A stretch of 43,393 nucleotides of DNA, from positions 1 to 43,393 of the forward strand of contig CAKTAA010000011.1 in the NCBI GenBank assembly GCA_934526185.1. The letters are read 5' to 3'. How positions within the stretch are numbered: the first letter of the stretch is position 1; each line of letters begins with the position of its first letter. Made by a program: the position numbers and the translations under genes. Shown one piece after another: positions 9,135 through 17,119 of the stretch. The notes beneath the pieces were generated by a model. That model saw nothing but the letters and a program-made list of their open reading frames with translations, was not told where the DNA came from and did not search any database. The stretch comes from an uncultured Eubacteriales bacterium. Lineage in GTDB: Bacteria > Bacillota > Clostridia > Oscillospirales > CAG-272.

Positions 9135-9788
9135 CTATGCGGCAAGCTGGGCACAGCAGGAGGATAGCAAAAGCATGAGCGCCAGCGCTGCCGAAAATAA
9201 GAAAAAGGAACAGAAAAGTGCGGCCAAGTCACCGCGCGCGAGAAGCGGCTCATCCTTTCGTGCACGTCCGAGCATGGCTGACGAAAAACATACGGCTTTG
9301 CAGGAAAACAGAATCAGCAGCATGGCAAGGATGCAATGACCGCCGATATATGCTACATGCGTCCATGAGAATCCGCCCGCGGCAAGCACGGCAGCCGAAA
9401 ATCCCGTCACAGCTCCGCGGACAAAACAAACAGCGCCGCCGAAATAAGAGGAGCAGAGCGTAAAGGCAAAGACAAGCAGCGCTGCCAAATACTTTTCATA
9501 AAACAGGAACCACGATGCAAAAAACTGAAAATAGTCTTTCGCGCTGCTGTATGAGGAAAATGCGCGGACCTGTACAAAATTCCGGAAAAACACGGAGGAA
9601 TCCGCGTCCTCTCCGATGATATAGTAAGCCACCGCGCCGCACAGCAGACCGCAGACAAAAAGCGCGGTAAAAAGTCCCAGAAGCGTCGTCTGTCCGCCGA
9701 CCGCATATCGTTTCATTGCTTTGACAAATCCGTTCTGCATCTCTGTGCCGCACGGAGAGGTTCCCATTTCTTCCTTTTGACTTTGCAT
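9135..9788 (-). CDS. Multi-pass membrane protein, possibly SpoIIM-like
   Basis: 217 residues. Start MQSQKEEMG at 9788 follows AAGGAG closely; the in-frame start at 9836 lacks an RBS. After a ~35-residue cytoplasmic N-terminus there are four or five hydrophobic segments, including TTLLGLFTALFVCGLLCG, KYLAALLVFAFTLCSSYFGG and a C-terminal FFLFSAALALMLLLSSC. Topology, length and the FGGAVCFVRGAVTGFSAAVL stretch resemble stage II sporulation protein M. Identity to SpoIIM is inferred from pattern only. It is divergent from the metallo-hydrolase gene at 10007. Confidence 0.6.
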   Translation of the reverse strand: MQSQKEEMGTSPCGTEMQNGFVKAMKRYAVGGQTTLLGLFTALFVCGLLCGAVAYYIIGEDADSSVFFRNFVQVRAFSSYSSAKDYFQFFASWFLFYEKYLAALLVFAFTLCSSYFGGAVCFVRGAVTGFSAAVLAAGGFSWTHVAYIGGHCILAMLLILFSCKAVCFSSAMLGRARKDEPLLARGDLAALFCSFFLFSAALALMLLLSSCCAQLAA

Positions 9789-10006
9789 TTTCTTCTCCTT
9801 CCGCGCACAGAGGAAGTCCCTTTGTGCGCATCCCAAGATTCAGCGCCGCCCCGCCGGGGACACGCCCTGATGCATCATATGATAAAAGCCGCGCGTTTAG
9901 AAGCGCCGCAGCCTCGTTTTCCGTCTGCGATGCCCGCAAAACGGAGAACGGCATGGAAACCGGCCGAGCGCAGCATTCACTTCCGCATTTTGAAAGGACA
10001 GCAGTC

Positions 10007-10867
10007 ATGGAGCTTTGTATCGCTTCCCTTTTTTCGGGCTCGAAAGGAAACGCCCTGTTTATCCGCTGCGGAAATTCCTCCGTACTGATCGACGCAGGCA
10101 TGAGCGCCCGTGCCATCGAAAAGGCTCTTGCCAAAATCGGAGCCTCTGCCGCAGAGCTGGACGCCGTATTTGTTACGCACGAGCACATCGATCATATCAA
10201 GGCGCTGAATGTTCTCGCCAAACGGTTTCCCATCAGAATTCATCTGACCGAGCGGACCGCAGACGCACTCCTGTCCGCCTGCCAGATATCATCCGCCGAG
10301 CCGCTAATCCCGCACGCTCCGTTTTTTTCCGTTACGCTGGGTTCTCTGACCGTGGAATCCTTTCCGACGCAGCACGACAGCGCGCAGAGCGTGGGCTTCC
10401 GCGTATCTGCAAAAACCTCGGAGGGCATCCGCACCGTGGGAATCGCCACCGACCTTGGATGTGTTGACGATACGGTACGTTCGGCGCTCCTTGGCTCGGA
10501 ATTTGTCGTTCTGGAAGCCAATCATGATGAAAACATGCTTATGTGCGGTTCCTATCCCTATTCCCTGAAACGCCGGATCCTTTCTCCGCGCGGCCATCTG
10601 TCAAATGACGCCTGCGGCAGCTTTCTCTGCGAATTAGCCGCTCACGGTCTGAGAGGAGCCATGCTCGCGCATCTCAGCGAAGAAAATAACCACCCCGCTC
10701 TGGCCCGCGCAACGGTGACGCATGCCCTGTCGCAGGCGGGAATTTCGCGGGAGGAGGTGTTTCTCACTGTGGCAGAGCAGAATGCGCCTGTCGTTCTTGT
10801 GCAGAACGGGCATCCCGCCGAAAACGGGGAAACGACTTTCGGAAATGCTATGCCCCAGCACGCCTGA
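10007..10867 (+). CDS. MBL-fold metallo-hydrolase, WalJ/YycJ-like
   Basis: 286 residues from MELCIASLFSGSKGNALFI, start supported by AAAGGA 8 nt upstream; the longer in-frame start at 9824 has no RBS and adds non-conserved sequence. The metal-binding motif THEHIDH follows FV; further ligands appear at QHDS, ATDLG and the LEANHDENML region. The opening LFSGSKGNA...LIDAG and the HLSEENNH ending match the YycJ/WalJ group of metallo-beta-lactamase-fold proteins, proposed 5'-to-3' exonucleases or coordination factors in cell division and DNA processing. No walRK genes are adjacent. The exact activity is unproven. Confidence 0.9.
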   Translation: MELCIASLFSGSKGNALFIRCGNSSVLIDAGMSARAIEKALAKIGASAAELDAVFVTHEHIDHIKALNVLAKRFPIRIHLTERTADALLSACQISSAEPLIPHAPFFSVTLGSLTVESFPTQHDSAQSVGFRVSAKTSEGIRTVGIATDLGCVDDTVRSALLGSEFVVLEANHDENMLMCGSYPYSLKRRILSPRGHLSNDACGSFLCELAAHGLRGAMLAHLSEENNHPALARATVTHALSQAGISREEVFLTVAEQNAPVVLVQNGHPAENGETTFGNAMPQHA

Positions 10868-11038
10868 AGCGAAAACGCTGCGGAGATGCGTCTTGTATTT
10901 CCTATGTATACATCCGGCTTAGAGCACGAGCCGTCTGGCTCTGCAGTTTCTGAAGTTATTCTGTTTATCTGTATACCCGAATTTTAGCGTTTCCCGTTCC
11001 TCAACGCTGAAATTTTTATTTTTTTTTTGCGCGTACTA

Positions 11039-11067
11039 TTGAAATTTTTGAAAAAGTATGTTATAAT
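11039..11067 (+). promoter_or_regulatory. Promoter of tRNA-Val
   Basis: TTGAAA (11039-11044), 17-bp spacer, TATAAT (11062-11067), about 40 bp before the tRNA. Confidence 0.8.
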
Positions 11068-11109
11068 AAGTAAACAGACTGAATAGAGGCTGCTGTTCCA
11101 GCATCTTCC

Positions 11110-11186
11110 GGAGGTATAGCTCAGTTGGTTAGAGCGTTCGCTTGACGTGCGAAAGGTCTAGAGTTCGAGTCTCTCTACCTCCACCA
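11110..11186 (+). tRNA. tRNA-Val (anticodon GAC)
   Basis: Acceptor GGAGGTA pairs with TACCTCC, discriminator A and an encoded CCA. D-arm AGCTCAGTTGGTTAGAGC, anticodon stem TTCGC/GCGAA with loop TTGACGT giving GAC, and T-loop TTCGAGT. One mismatch at the base of the T stem. Confidence 0.95.
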
Positions 11187-11191
11187 GACGT

Positions 11192-11252
11192 GTATCGGAC
11201 GAACACCTACTTTTTTAGCGGCAACTTTGCCATTAAGGTGATGTTCTGATAC
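11192..11252. repeat. Imperfect inverted repeat directly after tRNA-Val
   Basis: Arms at 11192-11208 and 11236-11252 pair at 13 of 17 positions. It begins 6 nt after the tRNA CCA. A comparable hairpin follows tRNA-Ser at 24041. It may aid 3' processing or be an insertion remnant. Confidence 0.55.
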
Positions 11253-11259
11253 GAAACAG

Positions 11260-11302
11260 AAAACCGCCATCTTAGATGAAACTCTAAGGTGGCGGTTTTG
11301 TT
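11260..11302. terminator. Strong bidirectional terminator
   Basis: Stem AAAACCGCCATCTTAGA / TCTAAGGTGGCGGTTTT with a 6-nt loop, ending TTTTGTT. It closes the tRNA-Val transcript and, on the other strand, faces the XRE gene ending at 11333. Confidence 0.88.
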
Positions 11303-11332
11303 ATGAACATTTTATTATAGTGATTTAGGTTT

Positions 11333-12424
11333 TTAGAAATTTTTAAAGTCGAAGTCGGAAAAACTGCAGCCCATATTTTCAACTTCAACGAACCGTTTAA
11401 GGCAACCTATCAAATCGCAGATACCCTGACGGCTTTCTTCCATAAATTCCGTCTGGCCATCAAGCGGTCCGTAATACTCATCGAAGCTCAACGGATAACC
11501 GTCATAAAATGTGGCGGGGTCGATATATCCGTAAACATCACGAATGCTCTCACCCGTATCTCTGTAATATTTTGAGGAAACAAATTCGTATTTCCCGTTG
11601 TAGCCGCCGCGCATACGTAAATAGAAGTTAATACTTTGTGTGTCGCTAAGAGGACAATGCAGACAGAATTCCACCATATTGCTTCCCGCCCAATAGCTAA
11701 TTGAAAAATATTCACCTTCATATCCGCCGTAATTCGTAGCCGGCTGTTGATATATGCAATAGTCGCCGTTTAGGCGTCCGTTTTGAATTGCAAAGTCCTT
11801 GCAAAGTGCAAATATGTCAACCGTTTCCTTGGGAGCTTCGTTTTTCTTCGGTGGTTCGGTAACGGATGGCACTTCCTGGGTTTCGACTTTGGGAGCTTCG
11901 GTAACGGGGGGTGTCACTTTTTGGGTTTCGATTTTTGGCGCTTCGGTAACGGTCGTCACTTCCTTGGTTTCACTTTCGGGCGCTTCGGTGTCGCTCGCAA
12001 TATCTTCGGTATCGCTATCGCTTGTCTGTGAACTGTCATCCGTATCTTGAGTTACATCGGTGTCGATGTTTGTAGCATACGTTGGATTCGAATCATTCCA
12101 AAAGCAAACAACCAACGTGACCGCAACAATTACCGCTATCAGCAAAGCGGCAGCGCAAGAAACAATAAAAATCGTTTTCCTGTTTATCTTCTTTTTCCCG
12201 ACCTCTTTGTTCAATACGGTTTCGGGGATATCATTCTTTCCCAAAATCACATCAGATGAAACATTAAATATTTTTGTTAATGCTATAATGTTTTCAATCG
12301 TAGGCTGTGTCTGGTCTGTTTCCCACAGACTGACGCTTTGTCTGGAAACCCCAAGCTTCTCCGCCAATTCATCCTGGGACATATTGTTTTCTTTCCTTAA
12401 CTTTCTGATATTATCAGCTATCAT
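11333..12424 (-). CDS. XRE-family, membrane-anchored regulator with low-complexity linker
   Basis: 363 residues from MIADNIRKLRKENNMSQ; the start has AGGAGGAG just upstream and the longer in-frame start (12487) does not. Residues ~5-60 are a Cro/C1-type helix-turn-helix (MSQDELAEKLGVSRQSVSLWE). A single membrane segment follows at ~80-105 (TIFIVSCAAALLIAVIV). Then comes an acidic, Asp/Ser/Thr-rich stretch with three VTEAPKxETQ(K/E)V repeats to ~205, and a C-terminal ~160-residue aromatic-rich domain I do not recognise. The topology suggests a cytoplasmic DNA-binding domain tethered to an extracellular sensor or surface domain. The target is unknown. It lies in the AT-rich block next to tRNA-Val, so it may be acquired. 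Confidence 0.85.
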   Translation of the reverse strand: MIADNIRKLRKENNMSQDELAEKLGVSRQSVSLWETDQTQPTIENIIALTKIFNVSSDVILGKNDIPETVLNKEVGKKKINRKTIFIVSCAAALLIAVIVAVTLVVCFWNDSNPTYATNIDTDVTQDTDDSSQTSDSDTEDIASDTEAPESETKEVTTVTEAPKIETQKVTPPVTEAPKVETQEVPSVTEPPKKNEAPKETVDIFALCKDFAIQNGRLNGDYCIYQQPATNYGGYEGEYFSISYWAGSNMVEFCLHCPLSDTQSINFYLRMRGGYNGKYEFVSSKYYRDTGESIRDVYGYIDPATFYDGYPLSFDEYYGPLDGQTEFMEESRQGICDLIGCLKRFVEVENMGCSFSDFDFKNF

Positions 12425-12748
12425 CGTATTTCTCCTCCTAAGTGAATTTATGATAATTATACCATATTTTATTTTCGCAAGCAGCATAATCTGCTTTGAA
12501 TTTTGTCATGTAACACTTGCATTCAGCGATAACAATAGAATTTTCTGTTTTTTTCTCATTTACCGGTCTTATTTTGACAAATTGTGTTTTTATAGAACGT
12601 TTTCAAATTCTAATTTATTGAGGGCTTTCCTTTCTAAGCGTATTGAGATTTAATGGTGTGTACTTTTTAACGATGCCTTAAACTTTATAACGAAAGAACA
12701 AAAGAGTGTGCCTTTTGTTATTAAAATAGGTCACTACTTTCAATATAG

Positions 12749-12792
12749 AAACCTGTCGAAAAAGTTGAAATTGCTTTTTTCGACAGGTTTTT
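12749..12792 (+). terminator. Rho-independent terminator-like hairpin
   Basis: AAACCTGTCGAAAAA / TTTTTTCGACAGGTTTTT with a ~12-nt loop and a terminal T run. No gene reads into it on the plus strand, so it may mark a lost gene. Confidence 0.7.
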
Positions 12793-12847
12793 GTTATAAC
12801 AAGGAGATAGAAAAGTCACGAAGTTTAACAGAAAAAGGGAGGCGGAG

Positions 12848-13024
12848 ATGGATAATGAGAATCAAATCAAAGAATTGATGGAGCGTATTGCGTTACTTGA
12901 ATGCAAGGTGTCAAAAATATCTTTGAATGGAGCAAAGAAGTGATTCTGACTGACTGTTCAATTGGAGATATCCGAATCAAGGCTTGATGAAATAAGTAAC
13001 ACAGCTCATGAAGGAATCGTTTAA
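12848..13024 (+). pseudogene. Remnant of a small coiled-coil protein
   Basis: GGGAGGCGGAG precedes an ATG at 12848. The first frame gives MDNENQIKELMERIALLE plus CKVSKISLNGAKK and stops. Shifting by one base continues as KEVILTDCSIGDIRIKA; a third frame then gives SRLDEISNTAHEGIV, stopping at 13024. The three pieces read naturally in series as a coiled-coil, a short repeat-like core and a second coiled-coil, so at least two indels, and probably an internal deletion, have broken one gene. Function unknown. Confidence 0.6.
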
Positions 13025-13172
13025 CGAACAAGCTTACTTACACTACAGGCGGCTTAAGAGAATTTGAACTCCCTCAAAAAAACAGGCGAGCTTTTTATAT
13101 CGCCTTTACAAACGGACTTTGCACAACCCATTCAAAGGAGGCCGCCGTATTTGCGGCTGTCAAAAAGAAAAA

Positions 13173-13195
13173 GGTGAGACTTTATAAGCCTCACC
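13173..13195. terminator. Hairpin GGTGAGACTT-TAT-AAGCCTCACC
   Basis: Stem with one internal mismatch. It is homologous to the hairpin at 15841-15865, with the same CTTTATAAG tip but a changed, still-paired stem base. Confidence 0.55.
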
Positions 13196-13203
13196 TCACC
13201 TGT

Positions 13204-13231
13204 CGGACATGACGGCAAACCGTCATGTCCG
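13204..13231. terminator. Hairpin CGGACATGACGG-CAAA-complement
   Basis: Perfect 12-bp stem with a 4-nt loop, downstream of the minus-strand gene ending at 13327. It lacks a good U run on the minus strand, so its terminator role is uncertain. Confidence 0.45.
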
Positions 13232-13326
13232 TTTCCGGTTAATATTATAGCGGCGATTTGAATACGGAAGCGCATGGAAAACAGTTTGGCTTCGTCTATT
13301 AGAGCGCCGAGTTATACATAAACATT

Positions 13327-14220
13327 TCAGAAAGCGCCTTCGTTTGTCTCGGACACGCAATACGAGCTGAAAATTTCCTGCAGCTCTTCAATCTCATCTC
13401 CATTTTTATAGCGAAAGAATGTATCGCCAAAATGCAAATAACATGCGTCTTCTCCGAAATAGAAGCTGAAGTCATAATAATTGCAAATACCATCTTTTAA
13501 ATAGAAATAGAGCGTATAGCCCTTCTCCGTCTCCGTGTCCCTTTCGCCACCCGGCTCCTGCTCAAGCTGTTTGATACCGTTTACAACATCAGCAAGCTTC
13601 TGTATATCTTCTTCGGAGCTGATTATATAACTGCCGCGCGGATCTGACTCTATCAGTTCGACCTTTGAGATTTCCGAAGCGTCGACGCCCTCCGTCAGAG
13701 CCGCGAAATTCTCTTCGGCCAAATAATTGCGGATATATTTATACAAATCCTTCAGCTCTTCTTCATCTTCAAACCAATAGTAAAGCCCGCCAGTACGAAC
13801 ACACCGAGGATTCCTCAGATCGACTTCAATCGTCGTCTCACCGTTCAAATCAAGATAGTATCCCGCGCCGATGTATTCATATTCATCCTTTACTCGCTCG
13901 GGCACTGTGATTTTATTCAGCATTTCAACAATTTCGCCAATCGCTTTTTCGGAACTGATTGCATAGGAGCGGCAGGTATATCCGCTTTTTAATTTAATAT
14001 CCGAAACCTCAGAGACGTCGATATTCAGAAGTCTCTCAGGTGTCTCCGTGCCCTCAGAGACGTCAATATTCAAGCTCTCGGGTGTCTCCGTCCCCTCAGA
14101 GACGTCAATATTCAAGCTCTCAGGCGTCTCCGTTTTTTCATTCAAAGCGCCTACCGTTATAACCGCTGCAATCGCCGCAAAGACTACCACAAGGCATAGT
14201 ATCAATAACTTTCGTTTCAT
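13327..14220 (-). CDS. Secreted or membrane-anchored hypothetical protein with N-terminal tandem repeat
   Basis: 297 residues, start MKRKLLILCLVVVFAAIAAVI at 14220 behind GGAGGATC. The hydrophobic N-terminus (~5-25) is an uncleaved anchor or signal peptide without a lipobox Cys. Residues ~28-72 hold three copies of a 14-residue unit TETPESLNIDVSEG. The rest contains two similar halves: SDIKLKSGYTCRSYAISSEK...YYLDLNGETTIEVD and SKVELIESDPRGSYIISSEED...YTLYFYLKDG, suggesting an internal duplication of a ~100-residue beta-rich domain. No known family recognised. It is divergently transcribed from the secreted peptidase-like gene at 14490, with which it may share a function. Confidence 0.85.
   Translation of the reverse strand: MKRKLLILCLVVVFAAIAAVITVGALNEKTETPESLNIDVSEGTETPESLNIDVSEGTETPERLLNIDVSEVSDIKLKSGYTCRSYAISSEKAIGEIVEMLNKITVPERVKDEYEYIGAGYYLDLNGETTIEVDLRNPRCVRTGGLYYWFEDEEELKDLYKYIRNYLAEENFAALTEGVDASEISKVELIESDPRGSYIISSEEDIQKLADVVNGIKQLEQEPGGERDTETEKGYTLYFYLKDGICNYYDFSFYFGEDACYLHFGDTFFRYKNGDEIEELQEIFSSYCVSETNEGAF
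14007..14132 (-). repeat. 42-bp in-frame tandem repeat, three copies
   Basis: Units start CCTCAGAGACGTC(A/G)ATATTCA on the plus strand. The two copies nearest the N-terminus are almost identical, the third carries a 3-bp insertion (one extra codon). Copy number is a multiple of codons and could vary between strains. Confidence 0.9.
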
Positions 14221-14417
14221 AAATGATCCTCCTTCTATTACGTATTACACAGGTGATTTGACTGCACTCAAAAGGGGCCAATTCTTTTACATCTTTAACT
14301 GATATACGGAATTTCCACCTCCTAATTTAAATTTGCAGGTTCAGTATAGCATACAACAACCCGACTGTCAATAGTTTATCTTGTTTTTAATATTTTATTT
14401 TTTATTCATATTAACTC

Positions 14418-14446
14418 TTGACAAAATTCGATTTTTATTGTAATAT
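14418..14446 (+). promoter_or_regulatory. Promoter of the secreted peptidase-like gene
   Basis: TTGACA (14418-14423), 17-bp spacer, TAATAT (14441-14446), ~40 bp before the start codon. Confidence 0.75.
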
Positions 14447-14489
14447 AAAACTTGTTGTGAATTTTAATAAAATTAATGAGGTGATCATG

Positions 14490-15788
14490 ATGAAAAGAAA
14501 TCGACTAAGAACTCGCATTTGGACAAGATTTTCTTCCCTGTGCCTGGCAGCGCTGTTTGCGCTGACGCTTTTTCTGCCTGTTTCATCCGCTGACATGGAC
14601 TGCAATATCGATGCAGACACAGCCGCGCTGATTGCACAAGCCTTTGTTGCAGACAATGTCAGCATGGAGCTTGGCACGTCTTGGACAGAGGATACCTCGG
14701 CTGCTGATGTTGTCACCCTGTACGGCACTGACGGCAGCCCCTCCGCTTATTCCGTCGAGCTGGAAACCGACGGACAGGCAACCGGTTATGTTGTCATATC
14801 CGCATATGCCGACGTTGAAAATCTGATACTGGAATATGCGGAAGAAGCTGAACCGCTTTATGCGGCGTTTGGCAGCATAGAGGAGAAAACCGTCATCTAT
14901 ACGGGATTGACGGGATATTTCGCTAAGAACGAAAACGATACCTATCAGACGCTGGACGGTGAAGAAATCACAAAAGCAGATATCGGAGAAAGCGTACTGC
15001 AAACGGTGCGTTCTCCTAAAAACTATGCAGAAAACCGCGGTATTCTCTCTGCGGCTGAAAACGGCAGAGCTTTGTTTGCAGAGGTTGACGGTATGGCCGT
15101 CTATGATCCCGACGGCTTCAGTATCCAAAGCGCCGCCGGCACCTATGCCGCCGGCGATGTAGAAATTGTTGACACAATAGCGCATGCCAACCAATACTAT
15201 CAAGGCCCGTTTGTCACCTATTCCTACCGGAACGATTGGGAAAACTACGCTACTTTCCGGAGAGCAAAACAGTTTACATCTTACGGCGAAGGAAACTGCG
15301 GACTGGTTGCAATGACAAATTTTGTGGAGATGTTTGGGGCTCGTTTTAATATGTCCAGCATTACAAGTAAATCCTATACGCAGCTTCACGATGAAATCAG
15401 ACAGCTTGGCATAGAGAACGGTTGGTACATACCGGGTTCCGGTACAATTAGCAATTACTTGCATCTATACTTTAAGGCCGTCTGCAATAAATATGGCATT
15501 TATTACAACCCCGGTTCTATTATCACTAAAGTATCGACCTACGAAAATGTTGTATACCAACTAAACAACGGCGGTCCTTTCATTTTGAGTACGTTTGATC
15601 ATGGTTATTACGGTGACCACGGAGTTACCGTTTATGGTTATATTCGTCTGGTCAGCCAGTCAACGGGCTGGTACAAGAGTTATGTGAAAATCTGTGACGG
15701 ACTGGCTGAGGCTGACTCCGGCCGGTTTATCGATATGTCCACAATTGCCACTTCATCAACCGGTTTAATGGTTAGCTGGACATGGTAA
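14490..15788 (+). CDS. Secreted cysteine-peptidase-like protein (C39/papain-like fold)
   Basis: 432 residues. Tandem ATG codons at 14487 and 14490 follow GAGGTGA; I choose 14490 for spacing. A Sec signal peptide is clear (RTRIWTRFSSLCLAALFALTL then LPVSSA). Residues ~25-235 look like an N-terminal pro-region or regulatory domain. The C-terminal ~190 residues contain GEGNCGLVAMTNFVEMFG, where the Cys sits at a helix start as in papain-like peptidases, then YYGDHGVTVYGY (His) and KICDGL (Asp), a possible Cys-His-Asp triad in C39-like order. The substrate is unknown; a pseudoenzyme cannot be excluded. No bacteriocin or transporter genes are adjacent. Confidence 0.75.
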   Translation: MKRNRLRTRIWTRFSSLCLAALFALTLFLPVSSADMDCNIDADTAALIAQAFVADNVSMELGTSWTEDTSAADVVTLYGTDGSPSAYSVELETDGQATGYVVISAYADVENLILEYAEEAEPLYAAFGSIEEKTVIYTGLTGYFAKNENDTYQTLDGEEITKADIGESVLQTVRSPKNYAENRGILSAAENGRALFAEVDGMAVYDPDGFSIQSAAGTYAAGDVEIVDTIAHANQYYQGPFVTYSYRNDWENYATFRRAKQFTSYGEGNCGLVAMTNFVEMFGARFNMSSITSKSYTQLHDEIRQLGIENGWYIPGSGTISNYLHLYFKAVCNKYGIYYNPGSIITKVSTYENVVYQLNNGGPFILSTFDHGYYGDHGVTVYGYIRLVSQSTGWYKSYVKICDGLAEADSGRFIDMSTIATSSTGLMVSWTW

Positions 15789-15840
15789 ACAGATCCAAAA
15801 CAGGCGGCGCAGTTTTGTGCAAGTTTTCAGCCGCAAAGGA

Positions 15841-15865
15841 AGGCGAGGCTTTATAAGCCTCGCCT
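15841..15865 (+). terminator. Hairpin AGGCGAGGCTT-TAT-AAGCCTCGCCT
   Basis: A perfect 11-bp stem with a 3-nt loop, followed by CTTATT, ~50 bp after the peptidase stop. Homologous to the hairpin at 13173. The sequence from here to 16044 holds no convincing gene; a GTG at ~15906 opens a 21-residue frame (VLDNQIRKLRS) that may be the stub of a lost XRE gene. Confidence 0.7.
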
Positions 15866-16044
15866 CTTATTGCAAATATACAATTTTACAGGAAGGTGAA
15901 ATACGGTGTTAGACAATCAAATCCGAAAACTTCGCTCATTTTCGAATCTGTTCGGATTTTTTCTCAAATGATTCCGCGCCGTCAAATGCCGAAGGAAAGC
16001 CCCTCTGCGCTTTCATACAAAAACGGCCGCAGAAATGTCCGTCC

Positions 16045-17115
16045 TCATTCAGAGGACGCTGCTGCCGGCAGCAGCGTCAGTCCCGGCCGCATAAAGATTT
16101 CCTGAAGCTCCGCGTCGCTTTTTGTCAGCAGCCAGCCGCAGTATATACCTTTGACGAAATCCCTGCGGTCTTTCGTGCTTGCCGCATTGGCGCTTAATTT
16201 TTCGCGAAGGGCTTCCAGACGCTCCTGCGGCTTATCGTATGCCGCGTAGACGGACTCCAGCTCCGCCGCGATATCGTCGCATACATAGCTGAGAATCACG
16301 CTCCACCGCTTTCCGAGCTGATACAGCCGTTCCAGATTTTCAATTCTTTTCGGCGTTTCCTCCTCCGAATCCGGTCCCGGGCACATGGTGATTGCGCAAT
16401 TTTCATCAACATCGAACTGCACCTCCGATCTAACGGACCGAAGGTACGGCAGAAACACGGTTCGTAGCTCTCCGGGGCCGATGTCTGCCTTGTCAATGGG
16501 ATTCTTTACATGCTTCAGACGGACGCCGTTGCAGTCGGAACATATCGGCAGAATATTGTACGGGTGCAGCGCCAGTGACGGATACTTTTTCCGCGGAAAA
16601 TAGTGGTCGGCCTCGCCCTCGCCCAAGGAAAACAGAAGCTCCCGCACGCAGATCGGACACACGTGTCCTTCCTTGCCGTTTGCCCTTTCGTATTGCTTCT
16701 GAAGCAGACTGACGCTGAACAAACACTCCGCTGCTCCGCCGGACGGGATGCCGCTCCTCACGGCGTCATAAAGCTGATTGCATAAGGCGTCCAGCGCTGC
16801 GGTACCGCCTTCCGAAAGCGGATACAGACGGTAGGTACTGTCATCTGCGTGCCGGTGAAACTGTATGTCGCTGCTGAAAGCCTCACAGATTTCCTGACGC
16901 TCCATGTAAGGCAGGCTGAACAGCGTTTCTATAGCGGCCCGTATGCCCTTTCTGTCAAGCAGACAGCCAAATTCCGGTTCCGCCAGCCTCTTCAGCTCAT
17001 CAAAATCCGGGATCGGCATCAGGCTTTGAACAGAGGCCTCCAAAATAAGCTTTACCGTCTGCGTCAGCCGGTTCAATACATCTGCACAGTCAGCCTGCTT
17101 TACAGGTAAAAACAT
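16045..17115 (-). CDS. HNH endonuclease, PtuB-like
   Basis: 356 residues, start MFLPVKQADC at 17115, only 4 nt after the ATPase stop, with GGAG overlapping that stop. The core is a zinc-ribbon HNH: CPIC (~153-156), EADHYFPRKKYPSL (His/Asp at ~171), HPYNILPICSDCNGVRLK (Asn ~183, CxxC ~191). This DHxxPKxxYPxLAL...NL..C..CN arrangement is that of HNH nucleases paired with an ABC/OLD-type ATPase, as PtuB in the Septu defence system. The ~150-residue N-terminal part and ~130-residue C-terminal part are helical and not recognised; the protein is longer than many PtuB. In this operon it is the only visible nuclease, so it is the likely restriction effector. Substrate (DNA or tRNA) is not predictable from sequence. 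Confidence 0.85.
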   Translation of the reverse strand: MFLPVKQADCADVLNRLTQTVKLILEASVQSLMPIPDFDELKRLAEPEFGCLLDRKGIRAAIETLFSLPYMERQEICEAFSSDIQFHRHADDSTYRLYPLSEGGTAALDALCNQLYDAVRSGIPSGGAAECLFSVSLLQKQYERANGKEGHVCPICVRELLFSLGEGEADHYFPRKKYPSLALHPYNILPICSDCNGVRLKHVKNPIDKADIGPGELRTVFLPYLRSVRSEVQFDVDENCAITMCPGPDSEEETPKRIENLERLYQLGKRWSVILSYVCDDIAAELESVYAAYDKPQERLEALREKLSANAASTKDRRDFVKGIYCGWLLTKSDAELQEIFMRPGLTLLPAAASSE

Positions 17116-17119
17116 CTGC

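Larger units (their letters stand above)
12425..13326. other. Gene-poor stretch with hairpins and a decayed gene
   Basis: No intact gene seen. Contents, left to right: a short inverted repeat (AACAAAAG/CTTTTGTT, ~12698-12720), a strong hairpin at 12749-12792, a gene remnant at 12848-13024, and two hairpins at 13173-13195 and 13204-13231. The base composition is noticeably AT-richer than the housekeeping genes to the left. Confidence 0.6.

Noticed and set aside
9067..9339. Plus-strand ORF with AAAGGAGG nearby
   Set aside because: Overlaps the SpoIIM-like gene on the opposite strand; the motif is not placed before its start.
9824..10006. Longer start for the WalJ-like gene
   Set aside because: No RBS and no conserved sequence; the ATG at 10007 has AAAGGA and matches the family start.
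15906..15971. GTG-initiated frame VLDNQIRKLRS
   Set aside because: Only 21 residues; could be a stub of an XRE gene but too short to call.
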